Positions 1 through 6,183 are shown, counted from the stretch's first letter. The stretch is 7,662 nucleotides of DNA from Planctomycetota bacterium (GCA_021780285.1 JAJXZA010000062.1:1-7662), one strand, 5' to 3'. The notes: generated by a model from the letters alone, not told the origin. Program-made: numbers and translations.

Positions 1-38
1 TCGAAGCCACGCGCTCTATCCAATTGCGCTACGGGCGC
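1..38 (-). tRNA. tRNA-Arg(TCG), 5' half only, cut by the window edge
   Basis: On the minus strand the gene begins at 38 with the acceptor arm GCGCCCG, then TA, a D-arm containing AATTGGATA, and the anticodon-stem strand CGTGG. The loop then reads CT-TCG-A, giving anticodon TCG (reads CGA, arginine). The rest of the anticodon arm, the T-arm and the 3' acceptor strand lie beyond position 1. The D-stem has a G12/A23-type mismatch, which I recall as tolerated in tRNA-Arg. The gene diverges from fmt. Isotype is fairly sure from the anticodon, but the molecule cannot be folded fully here. Confidence 0.85.
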
Positions 39-127
39 TCTATTGGCTGCGCCAAGCACCTTATTATGCGGCTAAATTGATAAAAAGCAACATTTCTCAA
101 AGCCTTATGCACCGCCGCGTCGCACGG

Positions 128-133
128 TACAAT
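128..133 (+). promoter_or_regulatory. -10 element of fmt, leaderless arrangement
   Basis: TACAAT ends 6 nt before the ATG of fmt at 140, so a start of transcription 7 nt after the hexamer would fall on the A of the start codon. No convincing -35 is visible at the usual distance (105-110 reads TTATGC). The call rests on the hexamer, the lack of a Shine-Dalgarno before 140, and the same arrangement at 1360, 2285 and (minus strand) 7389-7384. Confidence 0.5.
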
Positions 134-139
134 TTCAAC

Positions 140-1102
140 ATGAAAATCGCTTTTCTCGGCTCCGGAGCCTTTGGCTTGCCCTCGCTTCAGCAACTGCTGG
201 CCGACGGCTGTGAAATTGTCTGCATCATTACCCAGCCCGATCGCCCGGCTGGCCGGGGCGGCCACCTTACGCCTACTCCCGTCGCCGCGTTCGCTGCGGC
301 TGCGGGCCTGCCAACGATTAAGCCCGCAGATGTTAACACCCCGGAAATTGTCGCTGCAGTGGCTGGCTGCGGCGCCGAGTTGATGGTGGTAATTGCGTTT
401 GGGCAAAAGCTCTCCGACCAACTCCTGGCATGCGCGCCGCGCGGGGCCATTAACCTGCATGCGTCTCTTTTGCCGGCCTTTCGCGGTGCTGCGCCCATTA
501 ATTGGGCTATTCTCAGTGGCTGCCGGCAAACCGGCGTTAGCGTTATTGAGGTAAATGCCGTTATGGATGGCGGCAACATCTTGGCGGCCGCCGCCACGCC
601 CATTGGTGATCAGGAAAGCGCCGGCGAATTACACGATCGCCTCGCGCAGCTCGGTGCACCGGTGCTGGCGCGGGTGGTGGGGGCCATGGCTCGCGGCGAG
701 GCCGTGCCCGCTGTCGTGCAAGATGCCTCGCAAAAAAGCCGGGCGCCCAAACTATTGCGATCCATGGCTTGGGTAAAATTTACCGATGCCGCCGAGGTGG
801 TTTCGTGCCGCATTCGCGGGCTTTCACCCTGGCCCGGCTGCGCCCTGGTGCTGCATGATGCCGCAGGCAAGCCACGCGTTAATGTGCACATCCTCAAATG
901 CAAGGGGCACCCGGGTGATGGCAAGCCAACAGGTACGCCGGGCATCGTGCTTGCCGATTTAACCGTAGCCTGCGGAGCGGGGCGGCTTGAAATAATAGAA
1001 TTGCAGCCCGAAGGTCGAAAAAAAATGACCCTTGCCGACTTTGCCAACGGCTACGGGCTTAAGCCGGGATGCCGCTGGCAATCGCTGCTGCCGCCGCCAT
1101 AA
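140..1102 (+). CDS. fmt: Methionyl-tRNA formyltransferase
   Basis: This cytoplasmic enzyme moves the formyl group of 10-formyl-tetrahydrofolate onto Met-tRNAfMet, producing the initiator for translation. The 320 residues match the family's usual length (about 315). The N-terminal formyltransferase domain starts MKIAFLGSGAFG. It shows the QPDRPAGRG loop (32-40), the signature NLHASLLPAFRGAAPI (105-120) with catalytic Asn105 and His107, and Asp143 in VMDGGNIL. The C-terminal tRNA-binding domain follows from about residue 207, including RIRGLSPWPGC. I chose ATG 140 because MKIAFLGS is the conserved start; the frame is open upstream from TTG 77, but those residues do not fit the family. There is no Shine-Dalgarno, and TACAAT ends 6 nt upstream, so the mRNA may be leaderless. 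The usual partner def (peptide deformylase) is not seen here. A tRNA gene lies divergently upstream. Confidence 0.97.
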   Translation: MKIAFLGSGAFGLPSLQQLLADGCEIVCIITQPDRPAGRGGHLTPTPVAAFAAAAGLPTIKPADVNTPEIVAAVAGCGAELMVVIAFGQKLSDQLLACAPRGAINLHASLLPAFRGAAPINWAILSGCRQTGVSVIEVNAVMDGGNILAAAATPIGDQESAGELHDRLAQLGAPVLARVVGAMARGEAVPAVVQDASQKSRAPKLLRSMAWVKFTDAAEVVSCRIRGLSPWPGCALVLHDAAGKPRVNVHILKCKGHPGDGKPTGTPGIVLADLTVACGAGRLEIIELQPEGRKKMTLADFANGYGLKPGCRWQSLLPPP

Positions 1103-1207
1103 GCGCCGCCGAATCGCCCGATGCCCCAAAACATACGACTCCGGTCTCGCACCGCGCAGCGGCAGCGTCCCACAAGTGCAGCACCGTTGAGCCAGGGATG
1201 GCGAAAT

Positions 1208-1235
1208 CCCGATAGGGTAGGACCGATCTATCGGG
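1208..1235 (+). repeat. Inverted repeat CCCGATA/TATCGGG, possible weak terminator of fmt
   Basis: CCCGATA (1208-1214) pairs perfectly with TATCGGG (1229-1235) across a 14-nt loop, and only TTT follows. It lies about 105 nt after the fmt stop. The 7-bp stem with a large loop and short T-run would be a poor intrinsic terminator, so its role is uncertain. Confidence 0.35.
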
Positions 1236-1359
1236 TTTGAGGCATGGCAGCCAAAATCTCCCGGCGCTGGCCGGGACAGGCCTCTGTGCAGGGAGCTGAT
1301 GAACGGGACTCTCGCGGCCCGCAGCCCGCGTTGGCTGGCCAAGCAGGTTCAAGGGCGGT

Positions 1360-1365
1360 TACAAT
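1360..1365 (+). promoter_or_regulatory. -10 element of the lipoprotein gene, leaderless arrangement
   Basis: TACAAT is followed by 7 nt and then the ATG at 1373. The context (GGTTACAATTCCA) resembles the one before fmt (GGTACAATTTCA). No good -35 is present, and there is no Shine-Dalgarno between the hexamer and the start codon. Confidence 0.5.
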
Positions 1366-1372
1366 TCCACCC

Positions 1373-2110
1373 ATGGATGTAACGAAAGCAAATCTCACCC
1401 GTGTTGTCGCAGCTGCTGTGCTGTTGGCCATGCTTGGCGGTTGCCACAGCTCTATTCAGCCGCTGCATCCTTCGCAGGTAGGCCCGCCGTGGGCGCTGCC
1501 CGACCCCCATCAAAAAATCAACAGTAATTTTGATCTGCCGTTGGCCGCCACAGCGACCGCAACCAAACCGGCCGCCAGCCAGCCGTCACGCACCGCGCAA
1601 CGATCAATTTGGCTGGCCAATGCAAAAAACGCATCGGTGCAAACGGTCGCCAATTCGCGCTATACCATCATCTGGCTGCAAACGCTCCGACTCATTCAGC
1701 GGCTTGGCTATCGCGTGAACTGGCAGGATCGCACCCTCGGCATCATTACCACGCGCCCGCGCATCGGCCCTCAAATCGTGGAATGGTGGCGGCCCGATCA
1801 AACCAGCGCCGACTCCGCCATGGAAAGCACCTTCAACACCTTTCGGCGAAGCTTACGATTCGTCATTACGCGGATTAAAGGGCATCAATTTCAAATAAGC
1901 GTGGAAGTATTGGTTGAGCGGCGTGTAAACCCCACCGAGTCGCTTGGGCCTGTGGCCTTTACCGGCATTTCGGCGTTCGGCGCCAGCCAATTTCCGCTCG
2001 AAGCCAGCCACCTTCAACCCGGCACGCCGCAAACACAATACTGGGTTATGGTGGGCCACGACCCCGCATTAGAAAAGAAAATTCTTCGCAAGCTATCCAA
2101 ACACATTTAA
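1373..2110 (+). CDS. Putative outer-membrane lipoprotein of unknown function
   Basis: The protein has 245 residues. The N-terminus is a lipoprotein signal: MDVTKANLTR, a hydrophobic stretch VVAAAVLLAM (11-20), then the lipobox LGGC with the lipidated Cys24. A Pro/Ala/Thr-rich linker (about 25-75) leads to a folded domain (about 80-245). That domain has WLQTLRLIQRLGYRVNWQDR (101-120), GIITTRPRIGPQIVEWWRP (113-131), an FRRSLRFVITR strand (148-157) and ISVEVLVERRV (165-175). The pattern 'D/R..LGIITT.P......WWRPD' followed by 'VEVLVER' reminds me of uncharacterised planctomycete lipoproteins; this is recollection, not a search. No catalytic motif is visible. ATG 1373 is chosen because it puts the signal at the N-terminus and sits 7 nt after a TACAAT hexamer. 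A structural or envelope-assembly role is possible but not shown. Confidence 0.85.
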   Translation: MDVTKANLTRVVAAAVLLAMLGGCHSSIQPLHPSQVGPPWALPDPHQKINSNFDLPLAATATATKPAASQPSRTAQRSIWLANAKNASVQTVANSRYTIIWLQTLRLIQRLGYRVNWQDRTLGIITTRPRIGPQIVEWWRPDQTSADSAMESTFNTFRRSLRFVITRIKGHQFQISVEVLVERRVNPTESLGPVAFTGISAFGASQFPLEASHLQPGTPQTQYWVMVGHDPALEKKILRKLSKHI

Positions 2111-2284
2111 CCCCACCACACCCGTAACGCATCCTGCCTGCCCCCCCCGGGCGGCGCGGCAACGCGAAGCAGCCCCCGGCGTAGACGCTTCGGCACTCAC
2201 CGAGTGCTGACCATGTCTGGGTCGCAGCGGTATAAGAATCAAGATATATGTACACAGCAACATGTATACACTATATTACATTTC

Positions 2285-2290
2285 TACAAT
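2285..2290 (+). promoter_or_regulatory. -10-like TACAAT before a candidate micro-ORF
   Basis: TACAAT ends 6 nt before an ATG at 2297, the same spacing as at fmt. It lies at the end of the AT-rich island. No -35 is recognisable, and the hexamer could occur here by chance. Confidence 0.3.
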
Positions 2291-2296
2291 CAGCGG

Positions 2297-2404
2297 ATGC
2301 CTTTACGCCGCAGGTATCGCGGCAGCAAACCGCATCATAAGTACTTTTTTGCCATAAGGGCAGACTTGGTGATTACCCGTGAACGGGTCCTGAAAAGCCT
2401 TTGA
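2297..2404 (+). CDS. Candidate leaderless micro-ORF, 35 residues, basic
   Basis: An ATG at 2297 opens a 36-codon frame ending at TGA 2402-2404. The product begins MPLRRRYRGSKPHHKYF and ends VITRERVLKSL; it is rich in Arg, Lys and His. I recognise no family. The only support is the TACAAT hexamer ending 6 nt upstream of the ATG, as at fmt and the lipoprotein gene. There is no Shine-Dalgarno, and a frame this short is expected by chance. A perfect hairpin (2375-2388) lies in its 3' part. It could equally be non-coding sequence. Confidence 0.2.
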   Translation: MPLRRRYRGSKPHHKYFFAIRADLVITRERVLKSL

Positions 2405-2527
2405 AATGACGGTTGCGAACATGCATCCGCACAAAATATTCGTATCGCTGAACTATCGCCATTATCTTCAAAATAATTGCGCTCGCCGAGCGTTACATGG
2501 AACCCAAAAATTCCGGCAATTGCTCTC

Positions 2528-2555
2528 TTGACTTCTCCGTTTATCGGGCTATAAT
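2528..2555 (+). promoter_or_regulatory. Sigma70-type promoter for the PEP-CTERM gene pair
   Basis: TTGACT (2528-2533) and TATAAT (2550-2555) are separated by 16 nt, matching the -35 consensus at five of six positions and the -10 at all six. Transcription would start near 2562, about 308 nt before the first PEP-CTERM start codon. It is the strongest forward promoter in the window, and no other gene lies between it and 2870. Confidence 0.75.
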
Positions 2556-2561
2556 ATCAAT

Positions 2562-2869
2562 AACGATAGTGAATGGGCAGGTGGCTACGAGTCACCCAAG
2601 TCTTTGTTCCTGCCGCAGTTCGCAGCGTTTTTGTAAAAAGTGGAAATTGAAGGTTCGTTGGCTCAGTCGCTTGCGCATTGCTGCGCAGCAATCGCAAAGT
2701 CGGCGGCCAGAGGCATCGCTGAGTGCCCTTTTGTGAAAAAGGTGAACGTGCTGGTTGGACGCGGCATGCCGGCATGTGCATTGCAGGGCTTCAGCGACGA
2801 CCTATTCGGTCGTGTGGGTTGAGCCTCCGGTTGTCAGGAAAATGGCAATTTGTTTCGGGAATGGACATC
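2562..2869 (+). ncRNA. Long hairpin-rich 5' leader, possible cis-regulatory RNA
   Basis: Between the promoter and the metalloprotease start are about 308 nt with many local helices. They are: a 7-bp hairpin closing loop ACG (2580-2596, one G-U pair); a helix CTCAG/CTGAG (2662-2666 with 2719-2723) enclosing a hairpin TTGCG-C-ATTGCT...AGCAAT-CGCAA (2671-2697, one bulge); CCTTTT-GTGA-AAAAGG with a GNRA loop (2727-2742); the 12-bp palindrome CATGCCGGCATG (2765-2776); and ACGACC-TATTC-GGTCGT (2797-2813). GGCAGG (2576-2581) can also pair with CCTGCC (2609-2614). I matched it to no known riboswitch class. The frame of the downstream gene is open back to ATG 2723, but those residues look non-coding. 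It could be a regulatory leader, a separate small RNA, or simply a structured untranslated region. Confidence 0.45.
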
Positions 2870-4177
2870 ATGAACATCGTCAAACCAACCGTTCACGTTA
2901 ATGCAGACAATGCCGCCTTGCTCGCAGTTCGGAGTTGTATAGGCATGCCATTTGTGTGGGCAACCGCCGTGGCCCTCGTAAGTGCTTGTTCGACGTTGCA
3001 GGCTTTGCCCATCGCCGGCCAGCTAAACGTACGTACTACGACCGTCGGACCAGGTCCCGCGGTTGCGACGGATCCCGGCATCGCCAATGATTTCTCTTTT
3101 GCTAACACCATATACAGCCAAATTGGACTTCAACTCTCCGACCTTAGTAATGCCACGCTCGTCAACGCGACTCCTGTGGGTGGCTATACGTCTGCCAACG
3201 CCCCGGCGTTATTTACCAATAACAATAACGCCAACAACAGCCTCAACCTGTATTATCTCCCAAATTTTACAGCCAACGGCCAGGCGTGGAGCGCCGAAGA
3301 TGTGAATCCACCGGCCGTGCCCGCCATTGGCGTGGTTGCCAACTCGGCCGCGCGCAACAACGACACCGTGGCCCACGAAATCGGGCATGCCCTGCTCGAC
3401 CGGTGGCGCTGGCGTGCCCAACAGACGACGGATAACGGCATTCATAGTAATACCGCGACAGACCTGATGGCCAATGGAGGTGGCTTCAGGCAGGTGCCCG
3501 CCACGTTGAATCAGGTTTGGCCTGCTGGGGTTGATGACCAGATCGGCACCGTTAACGCGATCGGACCAAACATCGGTAACCTCGACAACAATGCCACCGC
3601 GACTATCCCGCTTATCTCAGCGCTCTATTATCAGAACACTTTTGTCAGCGTAACCAAGGCTGCCATGATTAGCGTCGGTGTGGGCAACAATCCGGTGAGC
3701 GCAGCGTTTCAATGGGGAACCCAGCAGACCCTGAATGGCGTGGTGGTCAACGAATCCGCCCAGCGCGAGGCTGGCAACCTGGAGAGGTTTCTATTTGATT
3801 TTCACAATGCCGCCGGCTTTGCCGCCAATTTCAGCGGCGTGACAATTCAAGGGATTACATCAGTTGATCAGAAGTACATCGCCGACCTGGTCAACGGCGT
3901 TGAGGTGCAGACTACGCCCAACATCCTCAGTAACCCGGCGGTTCTTACGACGCTCACCAACCGGACCGATTACACCTATAATTCGACGTTTAACGCGGGG
4001 AGCGGCACCCTTACCAACCTGAGCATCGCGATGAATGCCCCGGCATCCTTGGCCGGCGCGCAGGACCTTTTGGTATCGTTTGAAATGCAGACGATCCCCG
4101 AACCCGCATCGCTTGCTCTGCTGGCGACAGGCAGCTTTGGCATACTTTTGCTCCGGCGGCGTAAGGCCGCTATGTGA
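2870..4177 (+). CDS. Secreted zinc-metalloprotease-like protein with PEP-CTERM sorting tail
   Basis: The 435-residue product is predicted to be exported and to cleave or bind proteins outside the cytoplasm. A hydrophobic export segment, MPFVWATAVALVSACSTLQA, spans residues 26-45. The zinc site is HEIGH (His169, Glu170, His173), with a likely third ligand His192 (GIHS) and a Met-turn-like DLMANGG around Met200, as in metzincin-like peptidases, though the spacing after HEIGH is longer than the classic HExxHxxGxxH. The C-terminus is a PEP-CTERM signal: IPEP (409-412), a hydrophobic helix (about 414-428), then RRRK. Exosortase would recognise and remove it; no exosortase gene is in the window. 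ATG 2870 is chosen for the GGGA at 2857-2860, 9 nt away. ATG 2945, with GGAG at 2930-2933, would give a shorter, more standard signal peptide and remains possible. Upstream ATGs at 2723 and 2861 lack a usable ribosome site. It is the first gene of a pair. Confidence 0.85.
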   Translation: MNIVKPTVHVNADNAALLAVRSCIGMPFVWATAVALVSACSTLQALPIAGQLNVRTTTVGPGPAVATDPGIANDFSFANTIYSQIGLQLSDLSNATLVNATPVGGYTSANAPALFTNNNNANNSLNLYYLPNFTANGQAWSAEDVNPPAVPAIGVVANSAARNNDTVAHEIGHALLDRWRWRAQQTTDNGIHSNTATDLMANGGGFRQVPATLNQVWPAGVDDQIGTVNAIGPNIGNLDNNATATIPLISALYYQNTFVSVTKAAMISVGVGNNPVSAAFQWGTQQTLNGVVVNESAQREAGNLERFLFDFHNAAGFAANFSGVTIQGITSVDQKYIADLVNGVEVQTTPNILSNPAVLTTLTNRTDYTYNSTFNAGSGTLTNLSIAMNAPASLAGAQDLLVSFEMQTIPEPASLALLATGSFGILLLRRRKAAM

Positions 4178-4195
4178 TCAAAAAGGATCCGTCCA

Positions 4196-4210
4196 CCGGC
4201 GCTGCGCCGG
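4196..4210 (+). repeat. GC hairpin between the two PEP-CTERM genes
   Basis: CCGGCG (4196-4201), loop CTG and CGCCGG (4205-4210) form a perfect 6-bp stem. No T-run follows, so it should not terminate efficiently. It may shield the 3' end of the first message or set the ratio between the two genes. The 87-nt gap otherwise holds only the ribosome site of the next gene. Confidence 0.4.
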
Positions 4211-4264
4211 GATGTTCCCAGTGCCGTCGTTGTGGATTCCGGTAATTACAAAAAGGGATGGACC

Positions 4265-5323
4265 ATGAACAGCCAACTTGCAACTCGTCATATCGGCTTG
4301 GTACAGGCCGCGTCATTTGCCGTCGCCAGTTTGGCGATGCTAACTGGCTTGGCCCAAGCCGCCGATACAACATACATCGCCAGCGAAAATGCAAATTCAT
4401 ATGGCCATTTTGATCAGAATGCTACGAATACCACGGTAGCCCCCAATGGCACCACCAGCAATTTTTTGATAACGCCCAACAATCCGGGTGTATCAGCCAT
4501 GGGTCCCGCCGCGTGTGCGCCCACATCAGCGGCAAATTCATTTATCTATCTGCAAAATCAATATGGCCTTACCGGGCTGGTTAACTTGGGCAACCCGTAT
4601 GGCACAATCAGTACATTGGCCGCGAATATGAACACTGCTCCTGCCACATCCGTTGGCGGCAGTCAAACCAACTACACGGGCGGTGGGACGACCGACGGCA
4701 ACTTCGTTCAAGGCAAGGAGGCGTATCTCCAAAATCTTGCTCCCGGCGGATTTACTGCCCCCAACGGCCAAAAATACGCGATTCAAACTGTGGGGCAGAG
4801 CGCCTTTTACAGCCAAGCGGCGAGTGGGCCGTGGAAGGGTGGCGTGACGCAGACCGCCCCAACAGCGCAATTTATCGAGCAGCAGCTTGCTGCCGGTGAG
4901 GATGTCGAAATGGGTATTTCCTGGAGTAATGGTTCGGGGGGCTACAGTGGTGCAGGCGGCCACATGGTAGCCCTGACAGGCATCAATTATGATGCCACCA
5001 CCAATTCCGGCACGGTGAGTTTTGTTGATCCAACCAACAACTCGGGCGGCAACATAACTTATGGAACAGGCGACGCACCTAATATTACCAGCAGCTCTTT
5101 GGAGATGATCACCAGCGGCACCTATAACGGCTACCTCAAGTTCAGCTACACAGGTGGAGCATCCGGGATTGCAGCGGATGACAATTCGGGCGCGTCTACA
5201 ACCGCTCTCATTGACGGAGTATTTGCCGAAAGCCCGGTGCTGGTGCCAGAGCCGACCGGGCTCGTGTTGCTCGCCGTCGCTGGCTTGGGCGTGCTGATGC
5301 TGCGGAAACGCCGCAGCGCCTGA
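4265..5323 (+). CDS. Secreted papain-fold (C39-like) cysteine-protease-like protein with PEP-CTERM tail
   Basis: The product has 352 residues. A signal peptide covers 1-32 (h-region GLVQAASFAVASLAMLTGLA, cleavage after AQA). A likely papain-type triad is visible: Cys84 in ACAPTSAANSF (compare the CGPTSLAN box of C39-like peptidases), His233 in GGHMVALTGIN, and Asp255 in FVDPTNN. The Gln usually found a few residues before the nucleophile is not seen; the preceding stretch is NNPGVSAMGPAA. The middle is rich in Gly, Asn and Thr. The tail is VPEP (327-330), a hydrophobic helix (332-346) and RKRRSA, a PEP-CTERM signal for exosortase. ATG 4265 has AGGGA at 4254-4258, 6 nt upstream. The gene lies 87 nt after the metalloprotease gene and before a shared terminator, so the two are probably one transcript. 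It could be an inactive or purely adhesive relative; activity is inferred from the triad only. Confidence 0.85.
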   Translation: MNSQLATRHIGLVQAASFAVASLAMLTGLAQAADTTYIASENANSYGHFDQNATNTTVAPNGTTSNFLITPNNPGVSAMGPAACAPTSAANSFIYLQNQYGLTGLVNLGNPYGTISTLAANMNTAPATSVGGSQTNYTGGGTTDGNFVQGKEAYLQNLAPGGFTAPNGQKYAIQTVGQSAFYSQAASGPWKGGVTQTAPTAQFIEQQLAAGEDVEMGISWSNGSGGYSGAGGHMVALTGINYDATTNSGTVSFVDPTNNSGGNITYGTGDAPNITSSSLEMITSGTYNGYLKFSYTGGASGIAADDNSGASTTALIDGVFAESPVLVPEPTGLVLLAVAGLGVLMLRKRRSA

Positions 5324-5356
5324 TCGCTGGTTTCAGTAGCTCAAAAACCAATCCCA

Positions 5357-5391
5357 TCCCGCGGCAGACGCCGCGGGACTTTTTTGTTTTT
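5357..5391 (+). terminator. Rho-independent terminator of the PEP-CTERM pair
   Basis: TCCCGCGGC (5357-5365) pairs perfectly with GCCGCGGGA (5370-5378) across loop AGAC, followed by CTTTTTTGTTTTT. It lies 33 nt after the stop of the second PEP-CTERM gene. A 9-bp GC-rich stem with a strong T-tract makes this a confident call. Confidence 0.93.
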
Positions 5392-5552
5392 GCGTTGCTG
5401 CACAAGATCAAAGAGTTCTCAAGTCGCACCACAATACTCGCCGCTTTCCGTAAGGATCGGTCAACATGGCCACTGCCATCCACGATCGGCCGGGACTGCC
5501 AGCGCCCGACTTACTGAGTCCGATTATCGGCCTGCAGTCGCCGGAGCGGCTC
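5392..5552. other. Spacer between the terminator and the tRNA-Ala promoter
   Basis: I see no gene, repeat or clear site here. Open frames crossing it are short and have no recognisable protein features. Confidence 0.5.
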
Positions 5553-5580
5553 TTGTTTCAACGGCCAAAACTGCTAACAT
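5553..5580 (+). promoter_or_regulatory. Probable promoter of tRNA-Ala
   Basis: TTGTTT (5553-5558), a 16-nt spacer and TAACAT (5575-5580) with an extended -10 TGC in front would start transcription near 5588, about 19 nt before the mature tRNA. The alternative -10 CATAAT (5578-5583) has a 19-nt spacer. Confidence 0.4.
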
Positions 5581-5606
5581 AATTGGGTGGGCTGCAAGCT
5601 CACCAC

Positions 5607-5679
5607 GGGGACGTAGCTCAATTGGGAGAGCACTGCCTTTGCAAGGCAGGGGTTGCCGGTTCGATCCCGGTCGTCTCCA
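5607..5679 (+). tRNA. tRNA-Ala(TGC)
   Basis: The acceptor strand GGGGACG pairs with CGTCTCC (one G-U pair) and the discriminator base is A (5679). The D-arm is GTAGCTCAATTGGGAGAGC. The anticodon stem CTGCC/GGCAG closes loop TTTGCAA, giving anticodon TGC at 5640-5642. The T-arm has GGTTCGATCCC. CCA is not encoded. All arms fold, so function and isotype are secure. Confidence 0.98.
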
Positions 5680-5687
5680 TGTTGCTT

Positions 5688-5746
5688 TTGTGACGGAAGC
5701 CCGGCCATGCGGCCATGCCTTGCCGGCTTGGCGGCGGGTTTCACAA
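5688..5746 (+). repeat. Imperfect long hairpin between the two tRNA genes
   Basis: TTGTGA (5688-5693) pairs with TCACAA (5741-5746). Inside it AAGCC-C-GGC can pair with GCCGGCTT (one bulge), with a tandem GGCCATGC repeat (5703-5718) in the loop region. There is no T-run. It may be a processing or termination structure of the tRNA-Ala transcript, or chance. Confidence 0.3.
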
Positions 5747-5777
5747 GCGTCATAAATCCGGTAAGATAGGCGGTAAT

Positions 5778-5783
5778 TACAAT
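5778..5783 (+). promoter_or_regulatory. -10 element close to tRNA-Pro
   Basis: TACAAT is followed by 7 nt and then the first base of the mature tRNA (5791). Transcription would start at or 2-3 nt before the tRNA 5' end, leaving almost no leader for RNase P. I see no clear -35. Confidence 0.4.
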
Positions 5784-5790
5784 TCAAGAT

Positions 5791-5865
<75 letters not shown>

Positions 5866-5880
5866 TTCCCTTTTTTGCTT

Positions 5881-5898
5881 GTAAAAGCGCTATTTTAC
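5881..5898. repeat. Inverted repeat GTAAAA/TTTTAC just after tRNA-Pro
   Basis: GTAAAA (5881-5886) and TTTTAC (5893-5898) form a 6-bp perfect stem around GCGCTA. It lies 15 nt after the tRNA and overlaps the first copy of the direct repeat at 5892. It could belong to an attachment site or act as a weak terminator for the convergent genes. Confidence 0.4.
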
Positions 5899-5938
5899 TC
5901 AATATCCATGATGGTTTTCTCATTTTACCTAATATGCA
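5892..5938. repeat. Direct repeat pair between tRNA-Pro and the integrase end
   Basis: ATTTTACTCAATATCCA (5892-5908) and ATTTTACCTAATATGCA (5922-5938) match at 14 of 17 positions and are offset by exactly 30 bp, about three helical turns. The second copy overlaps the integrase stop codon. Position next to tRNA and integrase suggests arm-type recombinase binding sites; this is inference. Confidence 0.45.
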
Positions 5939-6183
5939 GTTTTGATGCACCGCGTTGTACGCTTTTGCGTCAAAGCGTGCACGTTTTGGTTGCGCTTTGG
6001 TTGCGCCCGTGGTTGCGCCGTCTCCCATGCCGGTAGGGCATTCACAGCGTCTGCTGTTCCCAGTAATCCGCCGTCTGTGTATACCCGCATAGTTAGGTCA
6101 ATCTGGCTGTGGCGGGCCAACTCCATTGCTACCCGTGGCTGGACGCCTGCACGGCTTAACGCCGTGATAAATGTGTGCCGCAG

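Larger units (their letters stand above)
1103..1372 (+). other. Intergenic region between fmt and the lipoprotein gene
   Basis: These 270 bases hold no convincing gene. The lipoprotein frame stays open upstream to an ATG at 1244, but the 43 extra residues (rich in R, G, Q) would bury the lipoprotein signal, so I do not count them as coding. The region contains an inverted repeat at 1208-1235 and the -10 element at 1360. I recognised no known RNA family. Confidence 0.6.
2111..2527. other. Gene-poor region with C8 tract, hairpins and an AT-rich island
   Basis: The region starts with a run of eight C (2141-2148). A perfect 6-bp hairpin GCACTC-ACC-GAGTGC lies at 2193-2207 with no T-run, so it is not a standard terminator for the lipoprotein gene. 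An AT-rich island (about 2231-2290) carries near-direct repeats ATGTACAC (2248-2255) and ATGTATACAC (2262-2271). It is followed by a possible leaderless micro-ORF (2297-2404) and a hairpin ACCCGT-GA-ACGGGT at 2375-2388. From 2405 to 2527 I see nothing beyond a 5-bp hairpin (CGCTC-GCC-GAGCG, 2480-2492). Confidence 0.5.

Noticed and set aside
77..139. Upstream start of fmt at TTG 77
   Set aside because: The family begins at MKIAFLG; the extra 21 residues do not fit, and the -10 element at 128 lies within them.
1244..1372. N-terminal extension of the lipoprotein gene from ATG 1244
   Set aside because: The extra 43 residues are low-quality Arg/Gly/Gln-rich sequence, would bury the lipoprotein signal, and the TACAAT element lies inside them.
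2628..2642. TTTTTGTAAAAA and the preceding GC stretch as an attenuator terminator
   Set aside because: The stem before the T-run (GCCGC/GCAGC) has a mismatch in only five positions, too weak to call.
2497..2736. Plus-strand reading frame starting at ATG 2497 across the promoter
   Set aside because: It contains the TTGACT/TATAAT promoter and leader hairpins, has Ser/Arg/Cys-rich random-like composition, and shows no ribosome site or motif.
2813..2845. Cyclic-di-GMP (GEMM) riboswitch suggested by AGCCTCCGG near the metalloprotease start
   Set aside because: Only this short string resembles the consensus; the conserved first half and the GNRA receptor arrangement are not found.
2723..2869. Extended start of the metalloprotease gene at ATG 2723
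   Set aside because: The stretch encodes no signal peptide or domain, overlaps several hairpins, and lacks a ribosome site; 2870 has GGGA at a good distance.
5703..5718. Tandem GGCCATGC repeat as a CRISPR or satellite start
   Set aside because: Only two 8-bp copies with no spacers; better seen as part of the hairpin between the tRNAs.
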